NCBI RefSeq assembly: GCF_000422505.1
Contig: NZ_AULX01000006.1
Location: forward strand, 1-64,000
Reading direction: 5' to 3'
Length of the DNA stretch: 64,000 bases
From: Paenibacillus pinihumi DSM 23905 = JCM 16419
Lineage (GTDB): Bacteria; Bacillota; Bacilli; Paenibacillales; Paenibacillaceae
Below the pieces are notes generated by a model. It saw only the letters and a list, made by a program, of their open reading frames with translations, was not told where the DNA came from and made no database searches. Shown here piece after piece: positions 26,409-35,669 of this stretch. The stretch's first letter is position 1. Every line of letters begins with the position of its first letter. Both the position numbers and the translations under genes were made by a program.

Positions 26409-29072
26409 TTATTTCATCCCGTCAAAAAAGTCCAGCTCCGACAGGTCGGTTTCAAAGGCGAAAAACTGCCGCGGGCCCAGGTACAGCAGCTCGTCCCGGC
26501 GCGAGACAGGAACCGCTTCAAAGCCCCAGTTGTGCTCTCCGGCAAATACGAACAGCTTCACCTCGCCGTTTACAATCGCGTCCGTCTCTCCCTGTGGAAT
26601 GCGACTGCCATACTCTGCAGCTATTTCTTCATATAAGGTCTGCTTATACAGCTTCGGATTGTTGAAATAAATGTATTTGCGTCTTACGCCGCCCTCGCTT
26701 CCGCTGAGGAACAGCTCGATTTCCCCGACACCAGACGGACGCGAGATACTGCCCCGCACCAGATTCGTCCGCCCCAGGCTGTTGATCAGCACCTGCTCCT
26801 GCCCGTTATGGGCGTAAGCAGCCACGGAGTACGGAATAACGGGCGCCCCGCCCGTTATTCTGGCTTCGACAACACCGGCCTTGCGGTCAGCCAGATAACG
26901 GATCGCGCCCCGCAGGCAAGAAAGCTTCAAATCCGGTACCCGGCCTGTCTCCTGCTGCTTCTGGCGAAATTCAATGCTGCGCCCCGGCACAAACTCCTTG
27001 AGCGCTTCGCGAAAAGCATCGATCCGGCAGGACTGGCCGGTCAGTTTAATAATCGAATACTGCTGCAGCCGCCCGTCCCGGTAAAATTCGTCCAGAAACT
27101 TTCGTACGATATCGTAAATATCAGCCTGAATCAGACGGTTGATCTCCCGGATATTAAACACCACATCAGGATGATCATGCGCATCCCGGAACCGTCCGTC
27201 CTGCATAACCGACAGCAGCCAGCGGTCCACAGCCGTCACATGCAAATCTGCCTCCGCTTCCTCTCCGGCTCCGGCATGAAACCTGCTGCGGATCATTCCC
27301 GTCCGCTCATAAAACTGCTCCTTCATGCGCTCGGCTATTTCCCACAGGAAATAAAAATTATTGCGAACCCGCAAATATTCATCGCGCGACCGGTTGACAT
27401 AATCGGCAAAGCGGGTCGGTATCGTCCGCTCCGCTTCCTCATACGCCGCCTCAAATTGCGCATAGACAGCGGCTGCCCCTTCCTCGTCAACCCGGCGGTA
27501 AATATCCGTGCCCTGCGCGTCCAGCAGACTGTCAATATCCGGCTTCTCGCTTGTCCCCTTGTAGTAGGCAGCAAATGCGAGTTTCATATATTGCATAATG
27601 CGGTACGTGATATTGTTGCCGCCAAAGTTCGTGTCGCCGTTCTCGTAAGTGGCGTGAATGTCCAGCCGGTAAGCAATGCGGTCATCCTGGATCGAGAAGC
27701 GGCAGGAGGACAGGTCTGTCGTGCCGCCGCCACAGTCAATGACGAGCGCCTGATATTCCTCACCGTCCATAAAACTGCCCCGCCCGATTTGCCCGGCTAT
27801 CGTGTTGTACAGAACGGCCAGCCCTTCATCCAGGGCATGCTCCTGTTCAATCCGGTAATCCGGCAGCAAAGAAGCAAATAACGCGAGAAACTGCGCTTTC
27901 AGCTTGACCGGACTCGTAAAATGCAGCGCGCGGAACCGGCATTTGAACTGATGCTCTGCCATTTCAATGACATAGCTCAGGTAAGCGCGCAAAATATCGC
28001 TCCGCTTCACACGCATCGTCTGCCCGCCCGCATCCGTCAGTTCCTCTTCCTTATCCGGCTGGTTCACCCAGCGCTTGAGTCCCCGGAATACGGTAGCCTG
28101 CCCTCCATAGCTGTTGCGTCGCATCGTCCGAAGCGCCTCGGAGCCGAATCCGTAACGCGGATTGCCCATAATCGAACAATCCTCCGCGCTCACAACAGTA
28201 GGGAGCAGCTCCGTCCATTCCTCTGTATCCAAGGCTGAATCCGGAAATACCACATAATTGATCGCATTCGGCTTGATCATGCCGTTCAAGAGGTCCAGCC
28301 TGGATGGGGAGGATACGTAATCATGGCTCAGATAAACGCCTGCTGTTGTTCCCGATGTTCCAAAATCGATCGCCAGCACAGCCTCCGTTTCCTCCGGCTC
28401 GCGAATTTCGAGCCCTGCAACCGGCAGCTTGTAGTAATGAAGATTTACCGGCGGCTGCGGCCGGTCCTCGTAGTAGGTCCGGTACAGATAGTCGGAATCG
28501 GCCTTGCGGAAAAAAAGCAGGCTGTAATGGCGATTGGATGTGGGCCTCCACTGCCTTCCCTCTGACTCCAGGCAAAAGCGGCCCTCGTTCCCCGCCGTAC
28601 GTTCCTTAACCAGATTAAAGATTCCGCACAGCTCCAGATCTTCGCTGACAAGCAGCACATTAGACTCGCCCAGCATAGAAGCTCCGCTAATCCGGTAGCG
28701 GTCCCTCCTTCCCACCTTCAGCCCGTTCCAAAGCACCAGCTTGGCCGGCCCGCTGAGCTGCCCCTGATCTGCAAGCAGCGAATTCAAATAGGATTGAAGA
28801 GCTGCCTGAACCCGCTCAAAGCCGCCTTCGCGATTCTCCCGGATTAGCCGGCGTTCTTCGGCATTGCGGTATTTCAAAATGGTCCGCACCAGTCCTTCAC
28901 GATCAAGCGTATGGGCGAGTCCGGCGACCAGCTTCTCCTTTTGACAGATCTGCTGAAGCTGAAAGGTTGTCAGCTCCGTCAGCTCATCCTCCGTGTAGCG
29001 GTTAACCGGACTCGAGCTATCCTGCAAGACCTGTCCAGGCCGCTTGTGCAACCGGTATGTTAATCCCTTCAT
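26409..29072 (-). CDS. Large Hsp70/actin-fold ATPase with N-terminal SAP-like domain
   Basis: 887 aa from the ATG at 29072 (GGGAGG five bases upstream). Residues ~20-65 look like a SAP-type helix pair (LTTFQLQQICQKEKL...REGLVRTILKYR). The ATPase shows the phosphate-1 loop VLAIDFGTSGTTAGVYLS (~235), phosphate-2 LVIDCGGGTTDLS (~439) and the adenosine motif IIKLTGQSCRIDAFREAL (~677). It is larger than DnaK (~610) and lacks its linker and peptide-binding lid; the C-terminus (~760-887) is a beta-rich module. It lies in one operon with a DnaJ-domain protein, so a dedicated chaperone pair for assembling or recycling the contractile machine is the best guess. Cytoplasmic. Confidence 0.8.
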   Translation of the reverse strand: MKGLTYRLHKRPGQVLQDSSSPVNRYTEDELTELTTFQLQQICQKEKLVAGLAHTLDREGLVRTILKYRNAEERRLIRENREGGFERVQAALQSYLNSLLADQGQLSGPAKLVLWNGLKVGRRDRYRISGASMLGESNVLLVSEDLELCGIFNLVKERTAGNEGRFCLESEGRQWRPTSNRHYSLLFFRKADSDYLYRTYYEDRPQPPVNLHYYKLPVAGLEIREPEETEAVLAIDFGTSGTTAGVYLSHDYVSSPSRLDLLNGMIKPNAINYVVFPDSALDTEEWTELLPTVVSAEDCSIMGNPRYGFGSEALRTMRRNSYGGQATVFRGLKRWVNQPDKEEELTDAGGQTMRVKRSDILRAYLSYVIEMAEHQFKCRFRALHFTSPVKLKAQFLALFASLLPDYRIEQEHALDEGLAVLYNTIAGQIGRGSFMDGEEYQALVIDCGGGTTDLSSCRFSIQDDRIAYRLDIHATYENGDTNFGGNNITYRIMQYMKLAFAAYYKGTSEKPDIDSLLDAQGTDIYRRVDEEGAAAVYAQFEAAYEEAERTIPTRFADYVNRSRDEYLRVRNNFYFLWEIAERMKEQFYERTGMIRSRFHAGAGEEAEADLHVTAVDRWLLSVMQDGRFRDAHDHPDVVFNIREINRLIQADIYDIVRKFLDEFYRDGRLQQYSIIKLTGQSCRIDAFREALKEFVPGRSIEFRQKQQETGRVPDLKLSCLRGAIRYLADRKAGVVEARITGGAPVIPYSVAAYAHNGQEQVLINSLGRTNLVRGSISRPSGVGEIELFLSGSEGGVRRKYIYFNNPKLYKQTLYEEIAAEYGSRIPQGETDAIVNGEVKLFVFAGEHNWGFEAVPVSRRDELLYLGPRQFFAFETDLSELDFFDGMK

Positions 29073-29120
29073 AGCAGCCTCCCTCCTCCGGCTCGGTTTG
29101 AATTGTTTCAAATCATACGG

Positions 29121-29816
29121 CTAATACATTGCGATGCAGTCCAGCCGCATTGTCTCTTCCACATCCACAATGCCAAAGTGCGCCTCCCAATACAGCTCAG
29201 TCTGGAATCGCTCCGGCAGAAACAAATCCATAATGAGCCCTGCCTTGGCCTGTGTAATCTCGTTATTTTCCTGCCCGATATACAGCAGCAGCTCGTCCCG
29301 CTCCTCGCAATGGGCATACAGCGTAGAGCGCGGAAACACATAGCGCAGCGTGTCCCGCAGCAGGTACAGCGCCTCGCCTGTCTCATACAGCCGCAGCACA
29401 TTGCCCGCGATGCGGTCGCGTTCCTCCCGGCTGAACAGGCACAATGCCCTGCTCACCCCTTCACCGAACCTTCCCGCTTCCATATCCGCAAGCACGAAAC
29501 GAATGTAATATTCCCGCTTGTTCATTCCCTGCTTCAGATCAAGCTCCGCAAGGAAGTGCACGATAATATCGAACAACGCGTCACGCAGCTCCGGTGCATC
29601 CTCCACATTGACATCAAACATATCCTTGAACAGCTCGTAAAACCGGTAATAAGGATTGACGTCTACTGCCTGCTCCACCATGCGCGCATTCAGGTCGACC
29701 GGGCTCAGCTCCATATAGGGAGAGAACACGCGGCCCGGACGGAAGTGCAGCTTCTCTCTCGCCAGCCCCTGCTGCTCCGCACGGATGACTAAGTCCCATA
29801 TGTAATTCAAGCCCAT
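29121..29816 (-). CDS. Conserved operon protein of unknown function (231 aa)
   Basis: I do not recognise this protein. It has no signal peptide or membrane segment and is helix-rich and acidic, with FRPGRVFSPYMELSPVDLN, NPYYRFYELFKDMFD and a C-terminal FLPERFQTELYWEAHFGIVDVEETMRLDCIAMY. Its start overlaps the end of the preceding gene by ten bases, implying coupled synthesis and probably a direct complex with it. Its place between the phosphatase genes and the Hsp70/VgrG genes suggests a baseplate or assembly role. The ribosome site (AAGGAG) is very close to the ATG. Confidence 0.55.
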   Translation of the reverse strand: MGLNYIWDLVIRAEQQGLAREKLHFRPGRVFSPYMELSPVDLNARMVEQAVDVNPYYRFYELFKDMFDVNVEDAPELRDALFDIIVHFLAELDLKQGMNKREYYIRFVLADMEAGRFGEGVSRALCLFSREERDRIAGNVLRLYETGEALYLLRDTLRYVFPRSTLYAHCEERDELLLYIGQENNEITQAKAGLIMDLFLPERFQTELYWEAHFGIVDVEETMRLDCIAMY

Positions 29817-31096
29817 TCTCCTTCACAGTTGTACTCCGGAAAATGCATTTGCAGCTCGGAGACGACAAAGCTCATTAAATCCTGCAAAATAAAGCTTTCC
29901 GCTGCTGTATCCCGCTTTCTGAAGCGCAGCAGCAGTGTTTTCTTGTCCAGGTCGGTACGGATGCTGTCGCTGACGAAGGCATTTAAGCTGTAGGTAGCTG
30001 CCGTCTCCCTTTTGCCTCCCGCATTCAGAAGCTCAATGCTCTCCAGTTCCAGCTTGGAAGCCACTTCAAAGGAATTCGCAATCCGGAGCAGCTCGCCCTT
30101 TGCCCGGACAACCCTCTTCCCCGCATACCGGCCAATAAAGCTGCTCTGCCTCCGGTTGGATACGAGCTCATATTCTGTCATTGTAACGAGCCCTTCCTTG
30201 GGACGCGTCAGCTTCATCACTTCCCAGTCGCCGGATTTGTCATCCGGCGACACCACGACAAGATCCGCGGGCATCCGCTTGATATACCGGATCGGCGCAT
30301 CCTTGGCATTAACCAGATAACCATGCTCTTCGCCTGTTTTCCGCAGGGAAAGGACATGCTCAAAATTCACCCGGTCCTCTGCCGGAATCGGAAAGCCCGC
30401 ATTGCGCAGCAGCAGCCGCTCGATATTCCACAGCGGGACGAGATCCAGACGCTTGTAAGGCTCAAACTCCTCCAGATGAACGGAAATTTCCTTGACCTCT
30501 TCCTCCGCCTCCGGCTGATGCTCACAGGATACCAGAATGACTTCGTAGAACTTGTGCAGATAAGGATGATTGATCGTCTTCCACGCAATGCCGTTTTGCT
30601 GAAAAACCTCGTAGAGCCTTTCAATTTCATCTGTGTATCTGCGGCTTTTGCGAAGTCTGACCTGAATCGGATATGTGCCGCCAGAGGTTACAAGCCCGCC
30701 CTGAAAATGACGGACACCGTTGTCCAGCGTGCGGAGCAGATTGTAGCCACATTCGAGAAAAACGGTGGACAGCACCGTCTCTTCCTTGCTCTGCATCCTT
30801 TCAGCCAGCTCACGCAGATCATATTCCAGCGGCTCCATATCCTCCGGCAGCATCGGGAACAGAAACTCATGAATCGGGTCTACCCCTTCACGCGAGCACA
30901 GGGAGGCATAAATATCATGCCGCTCCTCATGATCCTCGACCTCGGAAAATACCCGGTCCTGAAGCTCCCGGCTCATTTCCTCCTGATATTCCACCAGATT
31001 CAGAAACAGTCCGGTCATCATATTTTTGAGCAGCTTGCGCTGCTCCAGGTCCTCCATCCGGTTCAGCCGGTCCATCACCAGCTCCTTCATCGACAT
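29807..31096 (-). CDS. Operon protein of unknown function, possible baseplate subunit (429 aa)
   Basis: No family recognised. The first ~100 residues are strongly helical and charged (VMDRLNRMEDLEQRKLLKNMMTGLFLNLVEYQEEMSREL), rather like the helical start of TssF/gp6-type baseplate wedge proteins. The remainder (~120-429) is mixed alpha/beta without export signals. GGGAGG lies eight bases before the ATG. It overlaps the next gene by ten bases. Analogy with a wedge protein rests only on position and the helical N-terminus, so I leave the function open. Confidence 0.5.
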   Translation of the reverse strand: MSMKELVMDRLNRMEDLEQRKLLKNMMTGLFLNLVEYQEEMSRELQDRVFSEVEDHEERHDIYASLCSREGVDPIHEFLFPMLPEDMEPLEYDLRELAERMQSKEETVLSTVFLECGYNLLRTLDNGVRHFQGGLVTSGGTYPIQVRLRKSRRYTDEIERLYEVFQQNGIAWKTINHPYLHKFYEVILVSCEHQPEAEEEVKEISVHLEEFEPYKRLDLVPLWNIERLLLRNAGFPIPAEDRVNFEHVLSLRKTGEEHGYLVNAKDAPIRYIKRMPADLVVVSPDDKSGDWEVMKLTRPKEGLVTMTEYELVSNRRQSSFIGRYAGKRVVRAKGELLRIANSFEVASKLELESIELLNAGGKRETAATYSLNAFVSDSIRTDLDKKTLLLRFRKRDTAAESFILQDLMSFVVSELQMHFPEYNCEGEWA

Positions 31097-31289
31097 GCGC
31101 CACGCCTCCCTTGCTGATCTGTTCTCCCCACTTGCATTGCTGTTGCCGCATCATCACACGGTTTTGGGCATCAAACACGGCAAACTTATTCAGTTATCTG
31201 GAATAGCCGCATTACCTGTCACTGCCGCGTTTGCGGTCGCTGCCGACTGCTCCCTGCGATTGGCTAGTGCCTGCCGAGCCAACTGCTCC

Positions 31290-33095
31290 CTACGATGGAT
31301 TACTGTCTGCCGCTCCGTCTTTGCCGTTTTTACTATCCGAAAGGGCCATGGCCTCTTCCAGCTGTGCCTCTGTCTTGAGCATTTTGTCTCCTACATTCAG
31401 CACATCATCCAGCAGCTCGGTTTCCTGGTACAGCTTCTGCGCCATGCGGTAGGAGAACATCGCCTTCGCATATTGCTGCTCTGCGTACTCCCCGTCACCC
31501 TTCGTCTCCAGCCTTCGGGCTTCTCCCTCCTTGCCGGCCTGGCTCTTGGCCGTCTGACTGGCCTGCAGTTGCTCCTGTACTTTGGAAATTTTCCGCTCCA
31601 TGGCGAGCACCTTCTCCAGCAGCCCGATGCCCTGGTAAATTTCCTGCGCTGACGAATAACCGCTGATTGCTGCCGCAAAATCCCCTTCAGCCTCGCTCAG
31701 CTCCGCCTGCTTCTCGAACTTGCCGCCTGCAATGACCTTCAGCTCCCGTTCAATATCCGCAAGCTTCGCTTCGCTGTCTTCCAGCTTCGCCTTGAGCTCC
31801 TTCTCTCCACTGGCGAAGTTCGCTTCGATCGCCGCCTTCCGGGCGCGGGCATACAGCTTCCTCGCTGCCTCATAATCCTGAGCCTGGGCTTTGAGGTCCC
31901 CTTCCTTCATCCAGTCCAGCACCTGCTGTACCGACTCGGCCTGGGCAATTTTATCCTCCAGCATCTTCTGGTCGAACAGCTTGTCTCCCTTGGCCTCCTG
32001 CTGTGCCTTCTGATAGCTTGCGACCGCCTGCTCGTAGTTGCCATCCTTCAAAAATCCGTCTCCCGTCACAATAAGCTGGGAAATTCGCTGCTTCTTGTCG
32101 TAAATCTCCAGATGTATCCGGTCCTTGACACGCTTGGCTGCATTCCGTGCTTCACTGAATTCCTTGACCGCATTCGGGTAGTCGCTGTCTTCAATGAATA
32201 CCTCCGCGTTGCGGGCATGTTCGAACATGCTGGCGACCGATTCCGCCTTCTTGGCGATGCTGCGGACCATCATATAAGTAGCGCCTCCCCCGACAAGCAG
32301 CAGAGGTATGAGAATGAGCAAAATTCGCTTTATTAGCTTGGCACGCTTTTTCGGGTCTTCCTGAAAAACCTTATTTGCAAATATTGAACAAATTGTATAA
32401 TTAGGTATTTTATCCCTTTGTTTGCTTAATAATAGTTCTTCCATCGTATCGGCAAGCCCGGTGTGATCCTGCGCCTCGGCAACGGCATCCATCAGCTCTG
32501 TATGGTCTACGCCCTCCCACATGCCGGGCGTGCAGAGCATCATGACATCGCCATCGCTCAGACGGTGCTTATTCGATACAAACGGCTTGAATTCTCCCGG
32601 CTGTCCGGCATAATGGAGCAAATTATGTCGCTCTTCATGGCGGTTCAACTGGTCTTCCGAGATCGCTTCCTCCTTGGCAAGCTGCCAGGACAGGCTCTGA
32701 TCTTCGCTGCGGGCATGCAGCCGGCGATTGCGGAACAAGTAGAAACGCGAATGTCCGGCTACCGCCCATACGACCTGCGAATAATTGGTCACGATAACCG
32801 TTACGCCCGCTTTCAGACGGACACGGGTGCTCTCTGTCTGTAGAAGCTGATGAGCGGTGTGTACATATTTTCTTACGCTTCGTCTCGACATGGACGGCTT
32901 GTCCATAAACTGCTTGAGAATGCTTGTCACAACCAGCTTGGCACTGGATGCTTCCTGATCAGTGTCCAATCCGTCTGCAATCACCCAGCAGGCCAAATCA
33001 TCCAGCTCTGTAAAGGCAAAATAATCCCGGTTGTACAGCGAGGTTCCGGCTTCGGATACAAAGGCTGTCATGAATTCGCTATTTTCCTTGCGCAT
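31290..33095 (-). CDS. Membrane-anchored degenerate PP2C with extracytoplasmic TPR-like region
   Basis: 601 aa. Residues ~1-245 are PP2C-like (NRDYFAFTEL, WVIADGLDTDQEA, VWAVAGHSRFYLFR). Key metal ligands look lost: the usual SDG motif reads CTPGMWEG and the usual DN motif reads PNYTIC. One membrane helix (~257-278, ILLILIPLLLVGGGATYMM) then leads to ~310 outside residues of TPR/coiled-coil repeats (YPNAVKEFSEARNAAKRV, YEQAVASYQKAQQEAKG, YEAARKLYARARKAA, FAAAISGYSSAQEIY). It is probably a pseudophosphatase sensor that relays an outside signal to the kinase/FHA circuit. It lies six bases after the active PP2C gene. Confidence 0.75.
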   Translation of the reverse strand: MRKENSEFMTAFVSEAGTSLYNRDYFAFTELDDLACWVIADGLDTDQEASSAKLVVTSILKQFMDKPSMSRRSVRKYVHTAHQLLQTESTRVRLKAGVTVIVTNYSQVVWAVAGHSRFYLFRNRRLHARSEDQSLSWQLAKEEAISEDQLNRHEERHNLLHYAGQPGEFKPFVSNKHRLSDGDVMMLCTPGMWEGVDHTELMDAVAEAQDHTGLADTMEELLLSKQRDKIPNYTICSIFANKVFQEDPKKRAKLIKRILLILIPLLLVGGGATYMMVRSIAKKAESVASMFEHARNAEVFIEDSDYPNAVKEFSEARNAAKRVKDRIHLEIYDKKQRISQLIVTGDGFLKDGNYEQAVASYQKAQQEAKGDKLFDQKMLEDKIAQAESVQQVLDWMKEGDLKAQAQDYEAARKLYARARKAAIEANFASGEKELKAKLEDSEAKLADIERELKVIAGGKFEKQAELSEAEGDFAAAISGYSSAQEIYQGIGLLEKVLAMERKISKVQEQLQASQTAKSQAGKEGEARRLETKGDGEYAEQQYAKAMFSYRMAQKLYQETELLDDVLNVGDKMLKTEAQLEEAMALSDSKNGKDGAADSNPS

Positions 33096-33101
33096 CAGTC
33101 G

Positions 33102-33956
33102 TTACCAGCCCTTTTCCAGTAAAATGACGGTGGCATTGTCCTGATGGCTGAGCTGTTTCTCGTCCACCGCCTCGATAATGAGATCCGCCAATTCCTCGGC
33201 AGGCAAATCCCGCTCCAGCAGTGTGCACAGCTCAAGCTCCGTCAGGCTGTTTGTAATGCCGTCTGTACAGAGCAGCACCTTGTCCGATTTTTTCAGTGCA
33301 ATCGGCTCTCCAATATCCATTTGCTTAAAATTTTCATAGCCCAGGTAATTCACGAGCTGCCGTTTTCCCGGGTGGGCTACGGCCTCGCTATGCGTAATTT
33401 TGCCTGCCAGATAACGTTCCTCCAGGACCGCCTCCAGCGTATGCTGCTGGTTAACCATTTGAAGCTCGCCGTTGCGATACAGCGCAATCATGCTGTCGCC
33501 GACCGCTCCCCAATACAAGTACCCGTTCACGATGACAGCTGCGGCAAATGTCGTGCCGCCACGCGCGCCCCCTAACTCCCGGATGACCTCCTTATTGGCA
33601 ACATGAGCCGTTTTCAGGAAAAAATCCTCCTTCTCGGCCGGCGCTTCCTGCTTGATAAATTCCTTCATCCAGACGGACACAGCCGTCATGCTCGCTGCCC
33701 GGCCATTGGCAAGTCCGCTAATGCCGTCTGCAATGACTGCAATCGTACGCGGGCCAATCGTTGCGGTCGCAAAATAGTCATCCTGCTCCTCGCGTCTGCC
33801 GATCGTCTGTCCGTTGCCAATTATAATTCCGCTGCGCACATTCGCCCCATTGGTCTCCATCCTGCTTGGCAGCTTGGTTCTTAAAATGAGTAAAATCACA
33901 AGCAGGGCCGCCAGAACAGCGATAATGATCCAGGCTTCAACCTCTTTCCCGATCAT
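33102..33956 (-). CDS. Membrane-anchored PP2C-family protein phosphatase
   Basis: 284 aa from the ATG at 33956, which overlaps the upstream FHA gene stop (ATGA). One N-terminal membrane helix (~8-28, WIIIAVLAALLVILLIL), then a cytoplasmic PP2C domain with all metal-binding motifs: EEQDDYFATA, VIADGISGLANG, GAVGDSMIALYR, LLCTDGITNSL and SHQDNATVIL. It should remove phosphate from Thr/Ser residues placed by the kinase at 41074-41991, the role PppA plays for type VI secretion. It sits between FHA genes and the degenerate PP2C. Start chosen by the stop-start overlap rather than the longer frame. Confidence 0.88.
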   Translation of the reverse strand: MIGKEVEAWIIIAVLAALLVILLILRTKLPSRMETNGANVRSGIIIGNGQTIGRREEQDDYFATATIGPRTIAVIADGISGLANGRAASMTAVSVWMKEFIKQEAPAEKEDFFLKTAHVANKEVIRELGGARGGTTFAAAVIVNGYLYWGAVGDSMIALYRNGELQMVNQQHTLEAVLEERYLAGKITHSEAVAHPGKRQLVNYLGYENFKQMDIGEPIALKKSDKVLLCTDGITNSLTELELCTLLERDLPAEELADLIIEAVDEKQLSHQDNATVILLEKGW

Positions 33957-34495
33957 GGCTGCCCCGTCTGCCCCTTCTGGTGCTCCCATTCAAAGTGCAC
34001 CCCACACAGCGGAATAAATATGAATTTGCTCCGCCCAAGCTCAATCACATCATAGGCAGCCAGCTCTACCGGGGCGTAAATGGCTTCGTTGTTGTGGTAG
34101 GCCAGCCCGGATGCGTCACCGGGGAGCAGATAAAAGTTTCTTTTCTTCGGGTCATAGACAATGACCGCATGATTTCGTCTGGAAATCGTATTGTCGCCGA
34201 GTATCCGGATATGCATTTCCTCGGAGCGCCCAATAAAGTTTTTCTCCGCCATAATGCGGTAATCCTGGCCCTGCTGTGGCCCTTCAACACAGACCAGCCA
34301 GCCTGTAACCGGGTCAATTCCCTCTACCTCACCCATATAAGGCATTGTCTTGTCGTCGGTTTCCGTCATTGGAGCTGATGCCGCATTTCCCTTCCGGGCA
34401 GCCGGAGCTTCCACCGAAATGCTGCAGTACGGACAAATATGGCCGTGTTTTCTTGTACTGAACATATGTCCATTCGCACATCTAGTCAGACTCAT
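33953..34495 (-). CDS. FHA-domain protein with N-terminal zinc ribbon
   Basis: 180 aa from the ATG at 34495 (GAGGA upstream). Residues ~6-30 carry CANGHMF...HICPYCS, a treble-clef or zinc-ribbon-like motif. Residues ~75-170 are a forkhead-associated domain (FIGRSEEMHIRILGDNTISRRNHAVIVYD; GLAYHNNEAIYAPVEL; FIFIPLCG) that binds phospho-threonine. No membrane segment, so cytoplasmic. It resembles the Fha scaffolds that switch on type VI secretion after threonine phosphorylation. Linked by ATGA to the PP2C gene, so kinase target and phosphatase are made together. The zinc ribbon may bind another operon protein. Confidence 0.85.
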   Translation of the reverse strand: MSLTRCANGHMFSTRKHGHICPYCSISVEAPAARKGNAASAPMTETDDKTMPYMGEVEGIDPVTGWLVCVEGPQQGQDYRIMAEKNFIGRSEEMHIRILGDNTISRRNHAVIVYDPKKRNFYLLPGDASGLAYHNNEAIYAPVELAAYDVIELGRSKFIFIPLCGVHFEWEHQKGQTGQP

Positions 34496-34522
34496 CTGCA
34501 TTCCTCACTTCAACTATTTGTC

Positions 34523-35104
34523 CTATTTCAATATGATTCGTGTATTCGCTATGTATAACATGTCGCCAACGCCAACCTCATGCGGCTTCTCCGGGTCCAT
34601 ACGCTGGACAGCACTGCTGCTTGCCCTGCGCAATCCGATACCGTTGCGGGAATCCGCATCCTCGACATACCACTTGCCTGCCGCATAATTCAGTACCGCA
34701 TGCTGGGAGCTGATCAAGGACGCATATTCGGTATCCGACAGATCGATATCCACTTCCTCCTGCGGGCTGCTTTTGCCGATGACAAGCGAAGTTTCCCCCT
34801 GCACATACCATTCCTTAAGACTCTCGCCTTCTTCATCGATCAGGATCAGCTTGCTGGCTATACGTCTGCCGGGAGCTGCGGATAACGGACGTGGTTTAAT
34901 CCGGTATGCCAAAATGATATAAATCAGGACAATGAGTCCGAGCAGCACTCCTACGGCAACCTTGAGAAATTCAACAGGCTGGAACGCATAGGTATACGTG
35001 AGCAGCGCAGTTACCGTTACGATAATGAGCGCATCAATCAGCGTCGTCCACCAGGGCACACGGTACCGGGGCTGCTGCGCTTCCGCTTCCGTATTCGTCA
35101 TCAT
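34523..35104 (-). CDS. Membrane FHA-domain protein
   Basis: 193 aa. Two adjacent membrane helices (~20-40 and ~47-67: TLIDALIIVTVTALLTYTYAF, VAVGVLLGLIVLIYIILAY) with both ends inside, then an FHA domain (~95-193: LVIGKSSPQEEVDIDLSD, LISSQHAVLNYAAGKWYVED, SRNGIGLRR). It would hold a phospho-threonine reader at the membrane, a plausible docking point for the injection machine in a cell lacking TssJLM. AGGTAGG precedes the ATG. Flanked by the DnaJ-domain gene and the zinc-ribbon FHA gene. Confidence 0.85.
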   Translation of the reverse strand: MMTNTEAEAQQPRYRVPWWTTLIDALIIVTVTALLTYTYAFQPVEFLKVAVGVLLGLIVLIYIILAYRIKPRPLSAAPGRRIASKLILIDEEGESLKEWYVQGETSLVIGKSSPQEEVDIDLSDTEYASLISSQHAVLNYAAGKWYVEDADSRNGIGLRRASSSAVQRMDPEKPHEVGVGDMLYIANTRIILK

Positions 35105-35110
35105 GATCGC

Positions 35111-35557
35111 CTACCTTTTTCCGAAAAACTGATTAAAACGGTCCGTCATATCGAGCGGATTGCGCTTGGTGCCTGACGCACCAGATGCATCGGAGCTGCG
35201 TTTCTTCGAATCCGGATGAAAGCCGAAGAAACGATCGAAGGATTGGGCTGCTTTAGCCGGATCAAACTTGTAATCAGCCGCCTTCGCCTGCCCCGCTGTT
35301 TTGCTTCCTGGTTGCGATTCAGCACTTCCTGCACGACCTGTGCCGGATGTGTTGCCTCCCAGATCATAAGCCTGTCTCTTTTCCGGATCTGACAGTGTCT
35401 CATAAGCTTCCTTCAGCTTCTTGAAGCGCTGCTCTGCTTCTGCCGTACCGCCGTTCACATCAGGGTGAAGCTGCTTGGCCAGTTTTCGGTAAGCGCTCTT
35501 CAATTCTGCTGCTGTTGCCGTTCTTGCAACTCCAAGCACCTCATAATAGCTTTGCAT
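35111..35557 (-). CDS. DnaJ-domain co-chaperone
   Basis: Small J-protein, 148 aa from the ATG at 35557 (GAGG nine bases upstream; a TTG at 35572 and ATG at 35566 open the same frame). Residues ~1-65 form the J-domain with [21 protein letters not shown] (HPD motif) and [13 protein letters not shown]. The remaining half is a Gly/Ser/Ala-rich, charged linker with a short [14 protein letters not shown] and a repeat-like [12 protein letters not shown] end, with no zinc-finger or DnaJ C-terminal domains. It is a specialised (class C) J-protein, probably partnering the Hsp70-like protein of this operon. Confidence 0.88.
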   Translation of the reverse strand: MQSYYEVLGVARTATAAELKSAYRKLAKQLHPDVNGGTAEAEQRFKKLKEAYETLSDPEKRQAYDLGGNTSGTGRAGSAESQPGSKTAGQAKAADYKFDPAKAAQSFDRFFGFHPDSKKRSSDASGASGTKRNPLDMTDRFNQFFGKR

Positions 35558-35669
35558 ATCTTTCATCCTCAATCATTTGATTTTATAGAGCAGGGCCGGG
35601 ACTGAAAAAACGGCTGCCGCCGTCAGGAAGAGAGCAGCAGCCATTTTTGCAAATGATAGCAATAAGTGC

